Shown one piece after another: positions 1-14,396 of a stretch of 64,000 nt of DNA. The notes beneath the pieces were generated by a model. That model made no database searches. It had not been told where the DNA came from and saw nothing but the letters and a program-made list of their open reading frames with translations. The stretch's first letter is position 1; each line of letters starts with the position of its first letter. Location of the stretch: assembly GCF_002865645.1 (NCBI RefSeq), contig NW_020194624.1, positions 284,430 through 348,429 on the forward strand, given 5' to 3'. The position numbers and the translations under genes were made by a program. This DNA comes from Hyaloscypha bicolor E (taxonomy: Eukaryota; Ascomycota; Leotiomycetes; Helotiales; Hyaloscyphaceae).

Positions 1-3000
1 TTTCAAGGTTTTCTAAAATATATTATAATTAATAATTAGATATTATATAATCTCGAATTTATATTATTATTTATTTTTAAATATTTTTATTACTTATTTT
101 ATTTAGAAGTTTTAGATTCTATTTCTAGGGAATTACTAATAACTATAGTTCTTTATTAGGTTATATTAATACAAAAGCCGAATAAGGAATTAATAAAGAA
201 ATAAGAAAGTCTATTAGTTAAAATAGTTTATAATAACTAGATTTAGACAAAAATAAAGCAGTATTTTCTAGGCTATATATTATTATTACTAAAAGAGAAC
301 TTCTTTATAAAACAAGAAAGCCAGTTTTAAAAGCAGGACCAAAAAGCTAATATAAGAACTAATATATATATATATATATAAATGAAATAAATTTTATATA
401 ATTATAATTCAAATATTTTTTAAAGAATCTTTATATTTAGCTAAATATATATCTCTAATTTATTATAATAAGCTATAGGCTATTAATTACTAAAGCTTTT
501 ATATTATAAAAATAATTAAAATAGTAACTTCGATTTTATAAATAATAATATATAAAAAAGATAAAAAAGCTAGTATAGATATATTAATTAGATATTTTTT
601 TAATTCTTTTTCTTTTATCTAAGAATTTACTTTTTATATAGGTTTAGCTAAATATAGCTAAATACTAGTAAATATTACTAAGCTATTATCTAAAATATTA
701 ACTAGCTATTTTTAAAGTAATCTCGAAACTAATTCTTTATTCTTATATTTCTTTATCTAACTTTATAATTATAATAAGTAAAATCCGATATAATATCTTT
801 TATAAATCTAATATATAAAGCTAATTATAATTATAATATGAGTTCTGGCCAAATTATTTCAAATTTCTTATTAATATATTTACTATTTATAATAGTTCTA
901 ATTAGCTTATAAAGTAATAGTCTAAACTATAGACCGAATTATATAAATATTATTATTATATAAAAATAGAAACTGGCCTTTTTACTAATACTTAATTAAA
1001 TTACTAGACTTTATTTGGCTTTTTATATTTTTTCTTTTATTTTACTTTTATTATTTCTTTATTATAACTTAGTATATTTTTTAATTATTTTAATTATTTT
1101 TTATTATTAAGTTTCTAGCTAATTTATAAAAGTATTATATCTTATAATATATAGAAAAATCTCTTATTCTAGTATTTATATCTCTTAATTTCTTCTAATC
1201 TTTTTTTATTAATTATTTACTAAAAACTCTATAATATTTTAGAAAAATAATTTATAAGTATTTAAAAATATTAATATAGAAATTTAGTATTCTATTACTT
1301 TCTTTCTTTAATTAATATAAATATAATAAGTATCTTATATATTATATTATTATATTTATAACTAAACTAAAGAATTATAATTATTTATCTCGAATATAAA
1401 TTACTAATTTCTTCTTCTCTAATACTTTTATTATATAAGAATAATATAACAAATATACTAATTAAGCTATTTAGAGGTTCTATTTCTATTATATTAATCC
1501 AAAATAAAACTAGCTATATTATATAGAAATATTAGGTTTATAAGATAATTTAGTTTTAGGCCTTAAAGCTTAATATAATATATTTTAGACTTATTTAATA
1601 AATCTATAGCAAGTTTATATTATATTATTTATTTTATAGTTTTTTAGAATTTCTTTATATTTATATTTAAAATTAGATATCCGGACTAGCTTTCTATTAA
1701 ATATAATAAGAGATATTTATCTTAGATATAAAATAGTATCTTAATTAGACTATTTAAGATTTTACTAAATTAGTTAATATATATTAAATATTATTTATTA
1801 TTATTTTACTATATACTTATATTATAACTTGATTTCTAATAGTATTATAAAGTTCTTTACTTTAGTATAAATTAATAAACTAATAATAAAGGTATTATCT
1901 AGCTTATAAACCAAATATAAAGCTATTTTTAATATATTATTTTTTAAGCTACTAAATAATTTATATCTAATAATTAATAAAATTAGTAAAACCCTTTTTC
2001 TTTTCTTTTATTCCGATTTTCTAATAGTACTTTAGTATAATAACTTTCTAAAAAATAATTTCTATATTAAAGAAATAACCGGCTATATTATTAGTATTAT
2101 AAATTAAGCTAATACTAAAGTTATTTCTTATAGTATCTTGTTTAATAAATTAGAAATCGTTTTAGATATCTAAATAAAAACAGATTAGTATTTTTATTCT
2201 TTTTATATTTCTTTATAATAGTAGTTCTAAAATATATTTAATAGTAAAATTAGAGAAGTTTCTAATTTAAATAAATATCTAATAGAAATAGCTAGGCTAA
2301 TAGGCTTACTTTAGATATATAGTATTAAATAGAAGAATATTATATTAGTAATATATTTTAAGAGATTTATTTTATTATAAATTACTAATTTATACTATTA
2401 TTTTACTTTGGCCTTTATTATTATAATTAATTATTTTCTATAATAGCTTGAAATATTAATATTATAAAAGTATATATTAATTATACTAAGCTATTAAAAG
2501 AGTATAGCTTTCTTTATATATACTAGTATATATAAAACTAGGAGGCTATATATTATATATCTGAAGTATATACTAGTATAGCTTACTATTTTAATATAGA
2601 GTCTTCTTTAGACAAGTATTTAGCTCTTTGCCTTAGAAAGAAAAAAAGAAATATTTCAGGTTCTTTTATCTTATATATATATCTTTATATAAAAGACTTT
2701 CTAGATAAATAATAATTACCTCAGATTCTTCTATCTCAGGCCTTTTTTTATATATAAATAGTTATATATCCAAATATTAACTAGTATTTCTAATAGTTTA
2801 TTTATAGCTTTCTTTCTTATTTAACTAAAATTCTTTCTATTTTTCTTATAAACTATAACTATAATCCGCCTTTTTCTCTTTTATATTTTCGCCCGGTTCT
2901 TTTTTCTAGTTATAGGTATATATTTAAATAAGTTATAATATATAAGAGAAAATTAAAAGTAAAGAATTATATTATAAAAAAAATTTCTCGAATCTTAATT

Positions 3001-4357
3001 ATAGGTACTACTTATAAGTAATTTATAAAGGCTCATTTTCTAATATAAGCTATAGTATAATTAGCCTACTGATTTCCTAATCGGGAGTACCTATTTAATA
3101 ATAGGAGGCTAAATATAATTCGGGAACTATAATAAGTCCCGATTTAATAATTATATAATATTTAAATATAGGCCTTAAAAGAACTAAAACTATTAAATTT
3201 ACTAGTATATTCTAAATATATTTATATTCCTATATATATTCTTTTACTTTAAATTTATTAGTTATACTATATCCTATAATATTATAGGCTTTATTTTAGG
3301 AATTTTATATATTAAAAAGAAATTAAATATATACTAGAAAATAAATAGAAATATATAATAAGAGCTATTTATTTCTAAAATTATATATTTTACTAATTCT
3401 TTTATAAACTTATTATACTTTTTTTTAATCTATTTTATAACTTTATAATATATTTCTTTTAACTCTATAATTCTTATTATTTTTATATATATTATACTAG
3501 TATATTTATAACCGAATAAAATAATAATTTAATATTACTATTCTAGATATATATATTTCAGGTATCTAATTCCTATCTTCTTTTATAGCTATTAAGCCTA
3601 CTAATAATTAGTTTACTAAAAACGAGATTATATAGAATAAAAGGCTTATTAAAAGAAGTAGTTAGAAAATTCTTACTACTTTTAAATAATATAAAATTAA
3701 ATAATAGCTAAAGAATTCTAATATAGCTTCTTTTAATAAAACTAAAACAAATAAGCTATATTAGTCTAATATAAAGCTTGAATCCAAAAAATACAAGCTT
3801 TAAAATAGCCAAATATATTATAAGAAATACTATAATACTTGCCTTAAGAAAATTATATTAGTAACTTATATTATTTACTATAATAATACCTTTAAGATTC
3901 TTATTACTATATATAAGAAATTAATATATATAAATAAACTATTTATTTCCTTTTCTTTTCTTTTTAAGACTAATTTTACTATAGGCTTTAATATTATATT
4001 TAATTACTAATACAAGCTTTATTATAGCTTATCTAAGAAAAATAATACTTAAATATTCTTATATTATATATATTATAATAAATAAAAGATTCAGAAAAGT
4101 AATACTATAATTAAATCGATTTTTTTCTATTATTCTAGCTAGTATATAGTTTTGGATTTAATGAATTTTCGTGTAAGTATCTCTAAAGTTATATAATTTA
4201 TTCTTATATTCCTATATTTCTTGCATTTTTAAGCTTTTCTTATAATTTTTACGATTTTCATATATTTTTAGGCCTTTCTTATAATTTTCGCGATTTTTAT
4301 AATTCTTATAATTTTCATAAATTCCGAATCTTTTTATCTATACTTTATTAATACTAT

Positions 4358-4421
4358 AATATTATTTACTAATATTATTTACTAATATTATTTACTAATA
4401 TTATTTACTAATATTATTATA
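4358..4421. repeat. 13 bp tandem repeat
   Basis: The unit AATATTATTTACT is repeated four times head to tail with a partial fifth copy. It lies inside the RIP-degraded block and has no associated gene. Confidence 0.8.
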
Positions 4422-4959
4422 ATATAATTCGAATAAAGAATATATATAAATCTAGTAATTAAAATACTACTTTTCCAAATTCGTATAAATCTATAAGCTT
4501 AAGGCTAAATCTATAAATAAAGCTACTAAGGAGCTTACTAAATAGTTAAATAATAATAGATATATTATTATTCTAGCCTATAATAATAAGAGTAAGTTTA
4601 AAGAAAAAGTAATTGAAATTTATAAGAAGAAAGAAATAAAGATTATATAAAAACAAGCTTATTACTTCTAATTATAAGGCTCTATTAAGGTTACTAATTA
4701 TATTTTTAAAAAAGAATTATAAGCTATATATATAAATACTAGTATATATTTATAAATATAATTACTTTTTTTAATTATATAAATAATTAATACTATTTTA
4801 ACCTCTATTTTATTTAGAAATTATATATTATATAAGATATAATTTAAAAAGTAACTACTAGCTAATTTCTAGGAAAATAAAATATATACTTCTAGGGCTA
4901 GGTTTTTAGAAAAGGAATTAGGAAAAGAGAATTTAGAAAAAAGCTTATTTATTAATAAG

Positions 4960-5640
4960 GATATTAGAATAGAATAAAAGTAAAAGAAAATAATTATATC
5001 TAAACTAACTAAAAGAGTTATAGAGTATATAAGGAAATAGAAGAAGAATATAATAAAAAGAGCTAATATAAAAGCCCTAGAATATAAAGCTTAAGAAATT
5101 ACTATTTTATAGATATTAAAATAATACTATTTTAGTACTAAATCTATAAGAATTCTAGTAAAAGTTCTAGAAAAAATAATAAATATATATAACTAATTTA
5201 AAGATATATTATTTCTTAAGCTAATTATATTTAGAGATATTATTTAGTTATAAAATATAGCAAATTTACTATTTTCTAGCTAACTAATACCCTTAATAAG
5301 ATTATTTCTCAAGTAACTTATAAGCTTCTAATAAAGGAAATAGCTTATAAAACTACTAGAATTATTTTCCCTAAAGTAATTATATAAGAGAATAATTATA
5401 GTTTAATTATATTAGTTTAGAAAGCAGCTAGAGTATCTGAGAAAGTAAAAAAGAAAATAGTAATTAAAGAGCTATATAAGAATAAAGCTAATATAAAAGA
5501 GGAATTAGCTAATTAAATTAAAAAAAAAAGAATAAAGAAAGCTAGGGTAATTTCTTAATATAATATAGAAATAAGAAAGTAAAGAGTAAAAAAAGAAGAA
5601 AAGAGAGAGAAAGAAAAGAAAAGAGAAAAGAAAAGATGAA
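4960..5640 (+). mobile_element. Possible pogo-like transposase tail, degraded
   Basis: The plus strand gives a lysine-rich frame broken only by RIP-type stops. It ends with a KKARVIS-type motif followed by alternating Arg, Lys and Glu. Fungal pogo/Fot1-like transposases often end in a similar K-A-R/K-V-hydrophobic-S segment plus a basic tail. The catalytic DDE part was not recognised and terminal inverted repeats were not found, so the family call is weak. A degraded LINE or gag frame is an alternative. Confidence 0.22.
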
Positions 5641-8600
5641 ATATATTAATATATTTTTATTTTTTATAAAGGCCAAAACCTAAATATTTCCCAATTAAGT
5701 AATAAGTCTTCTAATTAACTAATAGATATAAATAATTAGGTAATTAGCTCTCCTATCTCGTATTCTACTTCTATTAACTAATTATAATATATAATATACT
5801 AATAGAAACTCCCGATTATACTATAGCTTATATTAAAAAACAGGCCTTTATAGATTATAATTTAGTCTTAGCCTAAAAGTATAAAGCCCTTAGTTTCTAG
5901 TTTATATTATATAGAAGTACTAAATTATTACAGGCCTGGAAACCCGTTATATAAGTACTAATTACTAAATTATAAGTAGAATTATTTACTAGTAAAGATA
6001 TTTATAAATAAAAAATATTATATCCGGTAATTATAAAGCTAATTAAAGTTAGCTATATTTAATAATTATTAAATATATTAGGAATTAGAAATAAAACTAA
6101 TTAAAATTAGCTATATTAGATAATTATCTAATATAGTATTAGGGATTAGAAATAAAGCTAATTAGAGCTAGCTAATATTAGAAAATTATCTAATATATTT
6201 ATACTAATTCTATTAGCTTTTTATTATAGTAATTATTTCTTTAAATCTTAATAAATAGATTTAATTTACTTATTTCTTAATATAACTTTATTATTTTTAG
6301 TAAATATTATAGTAATATAAATTATATTAGTATTAAACTATTTTATATCTCAATAATAGAATAATTTCTTATTACTAGTATATATTATATTAGTATTAGA
6401 AAAGCAAGTTTAGTAAGTTTAAAACCTGAATTTATTAACTTACTTAATTATTATAATATCTATTAGTATTATAATTTCAAATACTAATATATTATAAGAA
6501 AATAAAGGAAATATATTACTTCTTTTACTTTTTTTATTTCCTCTATTTCTTCTATTTCTTTTAGTTCCTCTATTTTTATCTCTAGACTCTCTATCTCTAA
6601 TCTTTTTATCTTCTGCTATTTATCCTATAATACCTCCTTATAATACTACAAGTATATTAAAATTAATAATAACTACCTTATTAATAGCTAGTATATTAAT
6701 ATTAATACTAATTCTATTAATAGAAATCTATAATAAAAATAATAATTATAACTTATTATATTTATTTAAAGAAACCCGGTCTTTTTAAAAGCCAGAAGCT
6801 TTATTTAAATATATAATAAAGGATTTAGAGAATTATAATAATAATATAAATAGATATTTTATAAAAGAAATAAATAATATAGAAATAAATAAGAAATTAT
6901 TAGTATATTAGGGAATTTCCGAAATAGCTAAGCTAGAATATTTTTAAGGTTAGAATATTAGAACTAGTATTATTAGCCTTTTTGGGTATACTTCGATTAT
7001 TATTATATCTAAAGAAGCTATATAAGTATTATATTAATAGAAGAAGCCTTTTTTTTTAAATAAGTTTTAATAAATTTCGAAAATTATTATTTATATTTTT
7101 AGTTAAAAGAAATAGAAATAGAATACCGGGCCTTAGCGGGCTCACTAATTCTATATAACCCTTTAAGGCCAAATATTAGCCTCGAGCTATTATTATATTC
7201 ATTAAATTAAGAAATAGTTAATATATTTTTAAATATAATAATAAAATTAATAATATATAAAATAAACTCAAAGTACTAATATCCGGTATTTATATTATAA
7301 TATATAAGTATATAAGAAATAAGAAAGAAGCTTTAGAGCTTTTATTACCTACTAGGGAAATCCTTATTTAATATAGTATTACTAAATTAAATTATAAAAG
7401 AAAATATAGGATTTAGATAAAGGCTTAGGAATAATTTAAAGAATTCTAATACCGGGCTAAAGAACTATTAAATATTAGTTCAGGAAATATAAATACTTAT
7501 ATAAGTAGCTTAATAATTACTTTTTCTAACTATTTTATTAATAGAAAAAGTTTAATAATTACTTCTTCTAGTTATTTTACTAATATCTTTACTAGTAGTT
7601 CTTTATTAGTAATAAAAACAATTCTATATATTCTATTAATAATTTTATTAATAGCTATTTTAGTATCTTTCTTAAATATATCTATTATAATAATTATATT
7701 AGCTCCTATTTTAATAATAAGCTTATTCTAAATAATTTCAATTATAATTTTAATAGGTATTATATTATACTCTAGTTTAGGAAATTTTAATATACTAGAT
7801 TACCCGGATAATAAAAACAAATCTATTATAGTAATAGGAGAAAATCTAGTCGCTAGTAGAAATGGTTTTATATATAACCTGTATTCTATTTATAATAATA
7901 CTTATCTGGTCTAATAATATAATATTAGTAGAGATATTACTATCTGCCAGTAATAACGAGTTTAATATATCTGGAAATCTGGAACTATACTTATTTTAGT
8001 TTATAGCTATTACTATAATTATATAACTATTACTTAACTAGTATTTTATTGAATTTAGTATTATATAGGAACTAAATAGAATAGAAGAAGTATTTATATT
8101 ATAATATATATTAAATACTTCTAGATATATATAGTAAGTCTTCTTTTATTATAATATAATAAGTTATATTTTCCAAAAATTATATTATTTTAGTAGTTTT
8201 AAGGTTTTAGTTATATAATAAAGGCTATAGCCTTTTATATATAACTTGCAGGAATTATATAAGAAAGCTAGTTTTTCTATAATCCTAAAGAATAATTCCT
8301 TTTCAAAATTCAATTAATTAAGCTTTTATATATTATATATTATTTATATTTTACTATTTATACTTTTAATTTTATTATCTTACTATTAAATTACGTTTTA
8401 TATTATAGTATACTTTATATAGGCTTTTATCTTATTATAGTTTCTCTTTTATATATTTTATAATAAGTAATATAAGAGAAATCAAAACTTTATAATTAAG
8501 ATAATACTTTTATAAAATTCTAAGAAGTTTTTATAAGACGAATTATTAGCTTAGTAAATTTGAGAAAAAAAGAGCTATTATAATACTTTAAGCTTAAGGC

Positions 8601-11600
8601 CAAAATATTAAGAATATATAAATATTAATCTTAGTATCTTATATTAATTTCTAATATATCTAGTAACTTAAATACGAGTTAGTTATAAGATATAATTATT
8701 AGTATAGTATATAAAAATAATAGAAATAGAGGCTAATTATAAAAAGAAAAGAAATAAAGGAAATAAAATAAGAAATATTATACTAAAATAATATAAGTTA
8801 GACCTTAGTTAGAAATAGATTTTAGTACTCGGAAATAAAGTTATATTATTAATTTATATATTATTTTTAGTTATAATAAAAACCGGAATAAAAGTAATAT
8901 TAGTTTTAGTAAAAAGCTTGCTTCTAAATTAGAGAAAAATATTTAGAAGAGGAAATATTTTTAATTTTAAATAAAATAGTAAATAGGAATTAGAAATAAG
9001 AATTAAAAAGAAATAAGAAATAAGAAATTATATAAATAATTTAAAAAAGCTTCTAGAAAAGTCAGAAAAATTAATAAAATTATTTTTATTATTTTTATTA
9101 TTATCTTTAATAATATTATTAGATATATCTAGTTTAGTAAAAATAAGAAAAAATATTATAGGTATTAAACTAATAAAATAGAAAAGAGAATATAAACAAT
9201 AGAAATAAAACTAGAGAAGCTATTACTTTATTACTACTAATATTAAAATTCGAATTTAGACTATATCTATTATTATTAATTAGTTTCTTTCAAATTCCGG
9301 TTTCTAAACTAAAAAATATATTTAAATAAAAAGTTAGTTTTTTAGAAATTTTATTAATAGAAGTCTTAGATATAGAAATTCTATAATTAATTATAGAAGA
9401 AATTATTAAGATTAATATAATTAAGAATAAGTATGTATTAGCACCGGATTTGAATCTACTATTTATAAAAGCTTCTAAAATACTATAGTTTTAGAAAAGT
9501 AATATTTCTATATTCTTAGAATAATATATAAATATATATAAAAATTATTATATTTCTAATAATACTAAAAAAATAAAAAAATATCTATTATATTTCTTCT
9601 ATTTATAAGGATTAGATCAGGGCTATATTAAAGTATTATATTAATAATTTAGGAGATTATTAAGAAACTAAGTTTTTTAAGGCTTTACTAAAGGAATTCT
9701 AAGAATATAACTAAGAAATATTTAAAATTAGCTATAATTTTCTTAATTAGATTATTATATAAGTTTAAAATAAAGAAATCTTTTTCAAGTCTTATATTAA
9801 TATATTTAATAGAGTATTAAAGAAGTTATTAAAGAGAAAATAAATAAATAAAATTACTTAGTATTAAGAATTTATAAAAGAATTATCTATTTTAGTAAAA
9901 GATTATATTTTTAAGAATATAAATTTTAAGCCTATAAATATTTCTATTTATAAATATAATAATATTCTATTAGTATAAAAAGAAAAAATACTATTTTAAT
10001 ATTACTAATAACCCAAATATATCTAGATTTAAATAAGAATACTTGAATATAATAGTTTATAATATAGTTCCCAAATTAGAAAACAATTATTTTTTATTAG
10101 TTCCTTTTATTATATTTCCTAAAGCTATTATAAATATAAATAAGAAAAGAATTTAACCTATAACTAATTATATAAAGCCTATTAAAAGTAGTAAACCCAA
10201 AAGAGATAATATTAACTAGCTAATAAAAAGTCTAGAAAAACTATTTATAATTACTATAACTTAAAAGAATTTATAAAAATAGCTTAATATAGCTATTATT
10301 ATAATTCGGGAAAATATTCGTAGTCTATTTATATAATCTAATTAATTATAATAAGAATAATAGTATTAATAGCCTAGTAAATATAATTCGGGTTTTTAGA
10401 GAAAATATATAAAAAGTTATAATAGGAATTATAAAGAATACTATAATAGCTATAATAGTTAAGCTAAAATAAATAAAAAGTCTAGATAATTATATTCTAG
10501 AAGAAATTAATCTCAAATATAATTAGAGAATATTACTTAAGTTAATATAGCCTATAATATAGACCTAGAGCTAAGAGAACGAATTTGCTATAAATATTAT
10601 AATAGAAATAAGAATAATAATATTAATTCAGAATATATTTATATTTTTTAGTTCTATTACTTACTAATAGAAAAGCTTATAAATCGTAAATATATTTACT
10701 AATTTAATAGAAAATAGTATAAAGGACTATTTAAGCCTAAATACGAAAATTTTTCTTTTTTTCTTATTAATAAATACTAGTAATTTAACTAAATTATTTC
10801 TTAAATCTAAGAAAGAGAATTTAATTATAACTTAAAAGTATAATTTAAGAATATTCAGAAAATAATAGGAAATATCTAATTTACTAGATAAGAAAAAAAT
10901 AAAAGAACTAATTAACTGGGATTTATATATAAAAATAAATAAGTTATATTTATAAAATCTATATAATTATTTTATTTTAGAAAAAATTATATTAGAATTA
11001 CTAATATTTCAAGTTCTGGAATTAATAAATAATATTAAAATCTAGCTATAAATAGTATTTCTATTAATATTATAATAGGTTTCTTATAAAAAAAAAAGAA
11101 AAAATAGAAATAGCTAAAGAGGTTTTCCGAAAATAAGCTAAAGTAAAAGAAAAGCTATTTTATATAAGAGGCTAAAAGAATACTATTTCAAGAAATAATA
11201 AATAAGAAAATAGCCTAATTAAAAATATAAATATTAATATTTCCGGAAATAAATAAAATAAATTAGAAACCTAGTATACTTTTAATTATAATAAATATAA
11301 AATTCCTAAAATTAATAATATTCTAATAAGGCTATTAAAAAAAGTAATTATTTCATTTCTAAAAACTTAAAAAAGAATAAGAATATTTATTAATACTTTA
11401 AAAATACTAAATCTAGCTATTATATTTTAGAACTAATAAATTAAGAATAATATTCCCTATTTTATTATTCTATAAATAGGAAATACTATTATATTAAATA
11501 TAGTTAGATATATTAGGAAATCTATAGAGCTAGTAGCTATAGCTTATATAATAAATAGAATATTTAAGGAATTAGAAAGACTAGTTCAAATACCTAATAC

Positions 11601-13169
11601 TAATAGAATTATTTGATTTAAAGATAATAGTATTAATATTTGAATATTATTAGCTTATAAATATATTATATGATTTTTATATTTCTGATTTATATTTTAA
11701 GAATTTTAAAAAAGTATTAAATATAAAGAAATAATTAATACTAGAGCTAAAATTAATATTTTTTCTAAAAAGATCTTTAAAAAATACTAGTAAAATAATA
11801 TATAATACTATAAATTATTAAATATTTATTATTATTAGAGCTAAATTTAGATTTATAAAAATAATAAAGCTTAGAACTAAAATTATAAATAGAATAAAAT
11901 ATATAAATGCGTTTTTTCTAGTTAAAAAATCTTTAAAAATCTTATTTAGTTAATTGTTTTTAGTAAAAATAAAAATAAATATTATATATAGAAATAATAA
12001 TTTATAAAATAAAAGATTTATTAATCCTAAAAATAACTAAAATACCTGTATTATTATAATAATTTTATTTTCAAAAATACCGGGAAATAAAAGAAAATAA
12101 TAATTTAAGAATATTAAGTTTCTAGAATTAAGAAATTAAGTAATATAGAATAAAAAACTAAAAGTAAAAAGGAAAAATAAAACCTGGTATTATAACTAGT
12201 AATAATATTAAGAGAAATAGGAAAATACTAGAATTTCTTATTAATTTTTTTATTTTAGGTTTAGGAATTTAAGAAATTAATAAGATTTTTAGGAAAATTA
12301 AAATAAAAAAGGCTCTAATTAAAATATTATTAAAAATAGTTCCCGATTCAATAGAAAAGAAAGCAAAAAGAATATTAAGTAAAGATATTTCTAAAAAAGA
12401 AATAAAGTAGTATTTTCTAATAATTAAGAAATATATTTCCGAAATTATAAAATATAGAATCTAAGACTAGAAAGAATTCTGAAATATATAAGAGCTTAAA
12501 GAAAATATATTAGAATATTAAATAAAAAGGCACTTTCTATATTAAAATAGAAAGAAGCTAAATGAAAAGAGTAATAGAGAAAATAGCTATAACTTTTTTA
12601 AAAAAAAAACTATAATTTATTTCTAGTTATAAAAATATATAAAATAAAGAATAAAAGTTCCTTAAAAGCATTTTACTAATAGATTTAAGGTACTTGAAAT
12701 ATATTAGCCAAATAGGCCTTAAATTACTTCTAATAAATCTTATATACTAGTAGGCTTTGCTTTATTATAGCCTTCTAAATATTATAAGATTTGTTTCTAA
12801 AAGCATTTATAATAGAGTTAATTCTAGAAAAGTATCTATTATAAGTTCAAGATTGGATTTTTAAAGACTGCTTTTTAGAAGAATATAAAAGTTCTCTATT
12901 TCTTAAGGAACTTTCTATAATATAAATTAGATATTCGAACCTTAAAAAGTTTCTTTTAGTTCAAATATATCTTTAGAATTTTATATAGTAGCTTTTAATA
13001 AATAGTATTGAGATTATTTTTGAAGCTTATTTTATTAGAAAAGAAAATGAATTCTATTTCTATTTCAGGGAATTCTTTTATAGGAATTATTAAAAAAGAT
13101 AGAGTGAACTTATAAACGAAGTTTCTATAAGATATAATAAACCGCAAGATATCCCGAAGGGTATCCTTA

Positions 13170-13318
13170 TATTACTTTAATTATAGAATACATTAATTAA
13201 TTATATTTACTAATTCTTGCTTTTATTAGAGCGCTTCGACTTTAGTATACAAGCCCCGCTCTATATCTTGGGTAGTAGTAATCTGGGCATTAATTGCAGT
13301 ATCTTAATTATTACCGGA

Positions 13319-13351
<33 letters not shown>

Positions 13352-13476
13352 GACTCTCGGAGGCTTCTGAGAGGCTCCGTTAAATGTATTAGATGAGCCT
13401 TCGCTATTACCCGCGTCGGGGTTAATTAGATCGATTTCCTCTGCAGGAATAGCTTCGGCGAGGGGTTGTGCATTTC
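13170..13476 (-). pseudogene. Degraded gypsy gag N-terminal region
   Basis: On the minus strand, directly inside the flanking LTR, a frame begins with an acidic segment containing PLAEAIPAEEIDL. It continues through a run of about ten Asn codons encoded by an (AAT)n microsatellite, then a segment with TTTQDIERGLYTKVEAL, and is broken by TAA codons. Position just inside an LTR, acidic composition and orientation fit gag of an LTR retrotransposon. An in-frame TGA lies just before it, so no intact start remains. This stretch is much less AT-rich than the rest of the element, so RIP was weak here. Confidence 0.6.
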
Positions 13477-13536
13477 ACAGATTTCGAGATATAATTGCTT
13501 ATCGAACTACCTCCTTTAAGGGTAGAGAGATTAGCT

Positions 13537-13834
13537 TGTGAGGTGTTTGTTAGTAGGCAATAAGACAATAGAATAAATCAGTGAGTTGTGAAACTACAGT
13601 GTCAAATTCAGTACAGAACTAATCTCTGTCCCTCCTGTGAGGTCCAGGGAAGCCTCCTCTAAATAGGAGGCCCCAATAACGTATATACAATTAGTGATTT
13701 ATAAGCCTAAAGCTTATAATGTAAACAGTGGTTGGTTGTGACATCGAAGGGCCGTCGATCTCCCTGATCGACACCCGCGACATCCGAGGTTCGTTACATG
13801 CCCTTTGGTCACGTGCGACACTGCACACATTACA
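13537..13834 (-). repeat. 5' LTR of a minus-strand gypsy-type element
   Basis: This 298 bp unit starts TGTGAGGTGT and ends in CATTACA on the plus strand, giving TG..CA termini. A second copy of the same length and orientation lies at 58230-58527. The two differ mainly by C-to-T and G-to-A changes, all in the direction of the right copy, so this copy is nearly unmutated. The gag-like frame reads away from it to lower coordinates on the minus strand, which makes it the 5' LTR of an element whose other end was not identified. Confidence 0.8.
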
Positions 13835-14396
13835 TTTTTGGTGAGGAAAGTTGATCCCTACCATGGAAAATACAAGGGTATTCTCGCTAATTGATAGTAG
13901 TAATCAGCTTAAGCAATAATAGGGCTCAGCTACTGGCTCGAAAGGGGGGATAATCGGAAAACCATCGCCCGTGTAGTGCGGGGCAAAAGAGGAAGGGTAT
14001 ACTTAACGTAATTGGAGGGGCAGGGCAGGACTTCCCAGTCATTCAATTCGTGTTTGTGTCGCAAACCCCTTTTTGCAATATATGTGATTCAAAGGATTGT
14101 ATATGATTCTGGCAGGGACTTCTAGGCGACCTCGATTAAATTTACTTGATAGTGGCAAGTTCTTGCCTGTATCCTATTCTGATTTGGAGCAAGAAGAGAA
14201 CCACAAGGATCGAAGGTAATACGTTCTTCTAATATGTTATCAAACATGGATTTCTCTCGCCATCACTACTTCATCTTATGATACAGTTGTCATCTGCGTC
14301 AAATATCGCGATCCATACATATCTATATATACTGTGAAACCCAAAATCGCTATGCACGACTCCCAAGATTTAAAGTTATCCAAAATTACCGAGTCC
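13835..14396. other. Intergenic, no gene seen
   Basis: This is GC-balanced unique sequence between the LTR and the stop codon of the minus-strand membrane protein gene. It presumably holds that gene's 3' UTR and polyadenylation signal. I saw no convincing reading frame, tRNA or repeat. Confidence 0.5.

Larger units (their letters stand above)
1..13150. repeat. RIP-degraded AT-rich transposon block, left
   Basis: This is one continuous AT-rich stretch with no open reading frame of note on either strand. CpA and TpG are nearly missing while CpG, CpT, CCGG and GGCC words remain, the pattern left by RIP acting at CpA. Conceptual translations show transposon-like frames broken by TAA/TAG where Gln or Trp codons would stand. 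The part nearest 13 kb reads on the minus strand as a retrotransposon gag. Other parts read better on the plus strand, so several nested elements are likely. No host gene is visible. Confidence 0.85.

Noticed and set aside
13318..13350. (ATT)n microsatellite as a stand-alone feature
   Set aside because: It is explained as the Asn run of the degraded gag frame on the minus strand.
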